Positions 58,548 through 64,000 of a DNA stretch of 64,000 nucleotides are shown here, piece by piece. The notes under the pieces are model-generated. The model did not search any database. It saw only the letters and a list, made by a program, of their open reading frames with translations, and was not told the origin of the DNA. The stretch covers positions 34,969,386 through 35,033,385 of the forward strand of contig NC_091264.1 of NCBI RefSeq assembly GCF_042477335.2. Direction: 5' to 3'. This DNA comes from Ovis canadensis (lineage: Eukaryota > Chordata > Mammalia > Artiodactyla > Bovidae). Position numbers and translations under genes: made by a program. Each line of letters starts with the position of its first letter. Position 1 is the first letter of the stretch.

Positions 58548-59775
58548 ATGTAGTCCATCTATTCACAGGGCATCAGTGACTGATGTTCCTGCTTGCCTGT
58601 GCGTGCAGAGCTGTTCTCATTAGTGAACATTGCTGTGAAAAGTGGCTGCCACTGCCATCTTCCCCACTGATAATGAGATCAACTTATTTAGAAAATTTTG
58701 ATTCAACCTAGGAACGTAAACAGACCGGTTGCTAATTTAGGAAGCCTCCTGATTGACTTTGACCAATTATCCCTGAAACCTCCCATAATGCTCCTATGGA
58801 GGCCTTCCCCTTACCTTTCCCTGGTGCTAACTCAGATTCCGGTCCAAGTGGCAGATAATGTAATTGGTCTGAATGGACCTGCTGGCCCCTTGCATAGCAG
58901 AATTCACTGTACCAAAAACAATGCTGTGGTTTTCAAAGGGAAATGAGATGGCAATTCTCATTTGTTTTCTAAGAAGGCTGAGACTCTTGTTCTCTGAATC
59001 AAGTGAGACATCCGACTTACCATCATCTTGCTTCCATTAGATGACCTCAAAACTGAATGATTTCCCAGGACAAAGAAAAATCCCCAAGCAAGGCCCCACC
59101 TATTCCTTTTCCATCATCATCTCTTTCTGAAGAATTTCATCTGTTCACACTTGCCTCCCCCTCCAGCTGGCGGCTCTGGCATTATTCTCTGTGGCTAATG
59201 CTGTCTGACTCCTTGAAACACAGCAGGATCCAAGAATCCTCAGATGATCAGGAAGGGCTTTGCCTCCAAAAATTGAGTGTCTTTTCTGAAATTTTAGCCT
59301 GTTTCTTTGTCTCCTGACTTCAGGGATAGTAGTGTTGAAATACGTTTCTAGGCTCAGGATGGACCCACTGCTGCCCAGGGCAATACATCAGCCAAACAAA
59401 GCTTTCATTTTCTCGTGAATTCTCTGCTTGATGACAAACAGAAAATCTATTCGGGTCAGTCCCCAAATGCCAAGCCGACTCTGGGGTCAATGCTTGTTTC
59501 CTTGCTTCTTGATCTTTCTAAATTAGGTCAGATATGCAACCCCAGCCAGTTATGCCTTGGTTTCTGATCACTTCTTCAAATGCTCTATGAAACGCTTGCC
59601 CCAAATCCCTCGGGAGACCTGTGACACCCTCTACTCCCCCAGGCCATCAATTGTTTCCCCTTAAAGGACATCAAATTCATTACATTGTTTTCGTTTTATC
59701 CTTTGACAGTAGAAACTAGCTAGACCTCTTCCTCTTGAGAGTCATATTTCCTTTCAGAGAAAAGCCCATCCCAAT
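58548..59775. other. no gene recognised
   Basis: 1.2 kb of single-copy-looking DNA. By human gene spacing a MEP1A first exon could fall in this general area. I looked for its N-terminal coding pattern and found none. Confidence 0.45.
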
Positions 59776-59779
59776 TGTA

Positions 59780-60522
59780 CCCTCCCTTTATTATTTTTTT
59801 TTAATTTTAGTTTTTTATTTTTTAAATTTTAAAATCTTTAATTCTTACACGCATTCCCAAACATGAACCCCCCTCCCACCTCCCTCCCCATAACATCTTT
59901 CTGGGTCATCCCCATGCACCAGCCCCAACCATGCTGCATCCTGCGTCAGACATAGACTGGCGATTCAATTCACATGGTAGTATACATGTTAGAATGTCAT
60001 TCTCCCAAATCATCCCACCCTCTCCCTCTCCCTCTGAGTCCAAAAGTCCGTTATACACATCTGTGTCTCTTTCCCTGTCTTGCATACAGGGTCGTCATTG
60101 CCATCTTCCTAAATTCCATATATATGTGTTAGTATACTGTATTGGTGTTTTTCTTTCTGGCTTACTTCACTCTGTATAATCGGCTCCAGTTTCATCCATC
60201 TCATCAGAACTGATTCAAATGAATTCTTTTTAACGGCTGAGTAATACTCCATTGTGTATATGTACCACAGCTTTCTTATCCATTCATCTGCTGATGGACA
60301 TCTAGGTTGTTTCCATGTCCTGGCTATTATAAACAGTGCTGCGATGAACATTGGGGTACATGTGTCTCTTTCAATTCTGGTTTCCTCGGTGTGTATGCCC
60401 AGAAGTGGGATTGCTGGGTCATAAGGTAGTTCTATTTGCAATTTTTTAAGGAATCTCCACACTGTTCTCCATAGTGGCTGTACTAGTTTGCATTCCCACC
60501 AACAGTGTAGGAGGGTTCCCTT
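59780..60522 (-). mobile_element. young L1, 5' truncated
   Basis: An antisense L1 with a T-rich stretch (its poly-A side) at 59790-59835, 3' UTR at 59840-60105, and the ORF2 end upstream. It ends at GTGTAGGAGGGTTCCCTTTT. Confidence 0.9.
60109..60462 (-). pseudogene. L1 ORF2 C-terminal fragment
   Basis: 117 open codons of the L1 ORF2 protein end: [49 protein letters not shown], closing SILTHIYGI. This is the conserved C-terminal segment past the reverse transcriptase and cysteine motif. The methionine is internal to the parent protein. The remaining protein is absent through 5' truncation, as usual for L1 copies. Confidence 0.93.
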
Positions 60523-60785
60523 TTCAAAAATTATTTATTGGAGTATAGTTGATTTACAATGTTTCATTACTTTCTGCTGTATAGCAAAGTGAATCAGTTA
60601 TACATATATTCACTCTTTTTTAGGTTCCTTTTGCCTGTAGATCATTCCAGAGTACTGAGTAGAGTCCCCTGTGCTGTTCAGTAGGTCCTTATTAGCTATT
60701 TATTTCATATATAATAGTGTGTATCTGTCAATCCCAATCTCCCAGTTTATTTCTCCCCCCTCTTTTTATCTTCCGTTTAATCAAC
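60523..60785 (-). mobile_element. L1 3' UTR fragment
   Basis: TTATTTATTGGAGTATAGTT, GCAAAGTGAATCAGTTATAC and TCAATCCCAATCTCCCAGTT, antisense. Confidence 0.8.
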
Positions 60786-61114
60786 AATTCTCGTGTATTT
60801 AGTCTCTCCTCCCACATGTCATGGTCCAACTTGACCTCTTGGAGAGTGATCACCCTTGTTATCAGCAGGAGTTAGAGACTTTTCCTAAAATCAGTGGGCA
60901 ATCTTAGAGCTTTCAGCTGAGTCTGCTTCAATTTCAAGTATTGTATGAGGATTCAATAAATAGGAAGGGAATTGGGAAAAAATGAAGTAAGCTTCTTGTC
61001 TGTCTTCCTCACAGTATAAAATGTGGGTGACAATATCTTCTTTAGATCCGATAGAGGAGGAAAAGCTGAAATCAAGATGAAAGCCTATGGAAAGCCCACT
61101 TGGATGTGGAGAGC
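60786..61114. other. no feature recognised
   Basis: A 330-bp unassigned piece between two antisense L1 fragments. Confidence 0.4.
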
Positions 61115-61395
61115 AGTGTGTATCTGTTAATCCCAAATGCTAATTTATCCCTCCCTCCCTTTTCCCTTTGGTAACCATTAAGTTTGCTTTCTATGTCTGG
61201 GAGTCTATTTCTGTCTTGTAAATAAGCTCATTTGTATCTTTATTTAGTTTCCCCATATAAGCAATCTCATGTGATATTTGTCTTTCTCTGTCTGTCTTAC
61301 TGTACCTAATGTGATACTCTCTAGGTTCATCCTTGTTTCTGCAAATGGCATTATTTAATTCTATTTATGGCTGAGTAATATTCCATTGTGTATGT
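61115..61395 (-). mobile_element. L1 3' UTR fragment
   Basis: GTGTGTATCTGTTAATCCCA, TTGGTAACCATTAAGTTTGC, ATGGCTGAGTAATATTCCAT, antisense. It partly repeats the segment at 60720-60780, so it is a separate copy or a duplication. A MIR remnant follows (61398-61475). Confidence 0.8.
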
Positions 61396-61578
61396 ATACA
61401 GTTTCTCAGTCTATAAAATGGGGATAGATAGTGCCTACTTCATAGAATTATTCTCAAGATTAAATGAATAGTGGCCCAGGCCACAATAAAAACTATATTT
61501 TGATACAGGTCAATACTTGTCAGTTGCTGCTGCTGTTTTTTCTGTTATAACTGTTATCACCATCTCCATCTCCACCAT

Positions 61579-62487
61579 GGAGTACGTCAAGGCTGTATAT
61601 TGTCACCCTGCTTATTTAACTTATATGCAGAGTACATCATGAGAAACGCTGGGCTGGAGGAACACAAGCTAGAATCAAGATTGCTGGGAGAAATATCAAT
61701 AACCTCAGATATACAGATGACACCACCCTTCTGGCAGAAAGTGAAGAGGAACTAAAGAGCCTCTTGATGAAAGTGAAAGAGGAGAGTGAAAAAGTTGGCT
61801 TAAAGCTCAACGTTCAGAAAACTAAGATCATAGTCTCCAGTCCCATCACTTCATGGCAAGTAGATGGGGAAACAGTGGAAACAGTGACAGACTTTATTTT
61901 GGGGGGCTTCAAAATCATTGCAGATGGTGACTGCAGCCATGAAATTAAAAGATGCTTGCTCCTTGGAAGGAAAGTCATGACCAACCTAGACAGCATCTAA
62001 AAAGCAGAGACATTACTTTGCCAACAAAGGTGTGTCTAGTCAAGGCTATGGTTTTTCCAGTAGTCATGTATGGATGTGAGAATTGGACTATAAAGAAAGC
62101 TGAGCACTGAAGAACTGATGCTTTTGAACTGTTATGTTGGAGAAGACTCTTGAGAGTCCCTTGGACTGCAAGGAGATCCAACCAGTCCATCCTAAAGGAA
62201 ATCAGTCCTGATATTCATTGGAAGGACTGATGCTGAAGCTGAAACTCCAATACTTTGGCCACCTGATGAGAATAACTGACTCATTTGAAAAGACCCTGAT
62301 GCTGGGAAAAATTGAAGGCAGGAGGAGAAGGGGATGACAGAGGATGAGATGGTTAGATGGCATCACCGACTCGATGGACATGAGCTTGAGTAAACTCTGG
62401 GAGTTGGTGATGGACAGGGAAGCTTGGCATGCTGCAATCCATGGGTCGCAAAGAGTTGGACATGACTGAGCGACTGAACTGAACTGC
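61579..62487 (+). mobile_element. BovB LINE 3' fragment with 10-bp TSD
   Basis: A sense 909-bp 5'-truncated copy flanked by TCTCCACCAT (61569-61578 and 62488-62497). It ends in GAACTGAACTG. Confidence 0.96.
61764..62000 (+). pseudogene. BovB ORF2 C-terminal fragment
   Basis: Encodes KEESEKVGLKLNVQKTK and the following region. The YADD site just upstream reads YTDD (about 61710) and the frame is broken before and after (stop after LDSI). Confidence 0.85.
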
Positions 62488-62520
62488 TCTCCACCATCTT
62501 GAGGAGTCAATTCTCTAAAA

Positions 62521-62728
62521 CTCAGGGGTCAGTAAGTTATGCCCCTTTATATATTTTTGTCAACAAAGTTTTTGGGGACATGGTCACACTCACTCCTTTA
62601 TGCTCAGGTCTTTGGCTGCCTTCCAGCTGCAAGAGCAGATTTGAATAGTTGCCACAGAGACTACAGGATCTGTACAGCCTGAAATATTTACCCTTTGACC
62701 TTTTCAGAAAAAGATTTGCCAACTCTTC
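62521..62728. mobile_element. hAT-like nonautonomous element with 8-bp TSD
   Basis: From CTCAGGGGTCAGTAAG to GATTTGCCAACTCTTC, flanked by CTCTAAAA on both sides (62513-62520, 62729-62736). It carries the widespread GTTGCCACAGAGACTACAGG and AAATATTTACCCTTTGACC blocks. A MER-type element; name not recalled. Confidence 0.82.
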
Positions 62729-62736
62729 CTCTAAAA

Positions 62737-63495
62737 GCTTCTAATCCCCAGGGAACAGGCTGATTCCCTGAAGGTACAGCAAAGGCAGGTGTTTTGGAGA
62801 TTAACCTGAGGGCAGAACTCTGTGGGTGAAGGAGAAGGACCAGGTGTCTCAGAAGAGAGCAGAAAGTGGAGGAAGCAGTGGGTAGAGGACACTCCGGAGA
62901 AGGAGACGGGGTGAGAGGATGTTGGCAGCCTCCAGTCTTAGTCCTGAGCAGGTCTGGCCTGGGCTTTCATGAAGCTTGAGCATGTCTGAAACACTTCAGG
63001 GAGCGCTGTCCCTCTTTCCACCTGCCGATGGCCTTCTTCTTTCAGTAGTCACACTGCTTTCTCTACTGGTTGATTTGTAAAATGCCCTCACTGAACTCAG
63101 AGCATATCACTACATGTAAAACATTTTTTAAAAAATGGCATTTTTACTGTATTTCACTCAACATGATCACCAACAGCCTACTGTGTGCCAAACATCAGGG
63201 CAAGTACAGAAAATAAAACACGGACCTTGCCCCAAGGATTGCATAATCTGTCTTTTAACTGCAAAGGTACAGGCCCCTTCAAACCTAGGGCTTGAGGCTC
63301 CAGTCTTGCTCACTTGACACCCTGGGGCCAGAAGTGCCTGGGACTGCAAATAAATGGTAACTAATTAACACCTGCAATCGAGATCATAAAATGAAACTCA
63401 CCAGGGAGAAGCTGTATCTGCTGAAGACATATGCTCCCACCCAGAGGTTCTGCTAAGCAAAGAGGACGCCTGTCCTTTGCCAGGAGGTGTGTACA
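62737..63495. other. no gene recognised
   Basis: Anonymous DNA. The phrase CTACTGTGTGCCAAACATCA at 63178 is a common old-repeat motif. No exon. Confidence 0.45.
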
Positions 63496-63680
63496 TGGAT
63501 AAAAGTGTTGTAGTTTACTGAGTGCTTCCTATGTTCCCGGTACTTGTGGTTTACATAGGTTGTCTCGTTGAATCTCAACATTAGTCCCATGAAATAGGTA
63601 CCCCTCTTTTTTTTGACACATGGAAAGCAAATGCTCAAAATGCCACACCTGCCCAGTGGTAGATGTAGGATTCAATTTTT
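63496..63680 (-). repeat. MIR
   Basis: Antisense: TACTGAGTGCTTCCTATGTT, TTGTCTCGTTGAATCTCAAC, CCATGAAATAGGTACCCCTC. Confidence 0.75.
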
Positions 63681-63764
63681 CTATTCATCTGATTTCAAGT
63701 TCACCACTAGAGTAAGTTGTGCAAATAAGTCTAAGAAGACAGGGAAAGATAAAATCTCATTTGG

Positions 63765-64000
63765 CTGATAGCAATCTAAATCTCCATCAACAGAGGAACA
63801 GATAAAGAAGATGTGGTACAGATATACAATGGAATATTCCTCAGCCAGAACAAAGAATGAAACAACACTGTTTGGGGCCACATGGATGGACACAGATATT
63901 ATCATACTAAGTGCAATAAAGCAAATGGAGAAAGACAAATATCATATGATATCACTTATGTGGGGAATCAAAAATATATATATTTAGTTTATTTTCAAAA
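63765..64000 (+). mobile_element. L1 3' end, cut by window edge
   Basis: Sense L1: TCTAAATCTCCATCAACAGA, CAATGGAATATTCCTCAGCC, ATATCATATGATATCACTTA. It continues past the right edge. Confidence 0.85.

Overview
The window is ruminant nuclear DNA, most likely from a bovid. The evidence is the repeat content: many tRNA-Glu-headed Bov-tA SINEs, dimeric Bov-A2 SINEs, several copies of the RTE-type LINE BovB, cetartiodactyl L1 tails and a CHR-type SINE, over a background of old mammalian MIR, L2, hAT-type and MaLR-like repeats. Nothing looks bacterial, viral-episomal or plasmid-derived. There is no CRISPR array, operon or rRNA gene.

One host protein-coding gene can be reconstructed with confidence. 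It is ANKRD66 (ankyrin repeat domain 66), on the + strand, with coding exons at 16093-16255, 17995-18223 and 25955-26156. The exons join in phase (1, then 2) into a 197-residue protein with consensus splice sites. A 5' untranslated segment begins at 16078. A GC-richer segment near 12.7-12.9 kb, ending in a GTGAGT donor, is a candidate promoter and first exon. A CpG island at about 3.4-3.9 kb lies upstream. By the known mammalian gene order (PLA2G7 - ANKRD66 - MEP1A) it is a candidate PLA2G7 promoter on the opposite strand, but no PLA2G7 or MEP1A coding exon was found.

Layout. 0-12.7 kb: L2, MIR and SINE copies, a palindromic MITE, a (TG)n tract with an exact 60-bp duplication, the CpG island, and an unusual 59-bp inverted repeat beside a SINE. 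12.7-27 kb: ANKRD66, its introns loaded with SINEs, including a dense + strand SINE run at 19.2-20.9 kb. 27-30 kb: two endogenous-retrovirus LTRs, one a solo LTR with a 4-bp target duplication that is itself split by a BovB fragment. 33.6-38 kb: a nearly full-length BovB with endonuclease and reverse transcriptase regions, disabled by a SINE insertion and three in-frame stops. 38-55 kb: SINEs, L1 pieces (one L1 inserted into another), a MaLR-like LTR, and a decayed minus-strand BovB (47.7-50.5 kb). 55-64 kb: L1 fragments, two more BovB 3' fragments with clear target-site duplications, and two hAT-like nonautonomous elements with 8-bp duplications.

The interest here is the layered insertion record and some odd junctions, not a new gene system. 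Repeat family names come from recognition and were not searched against a database. Old-repeat boundaries are approximate.
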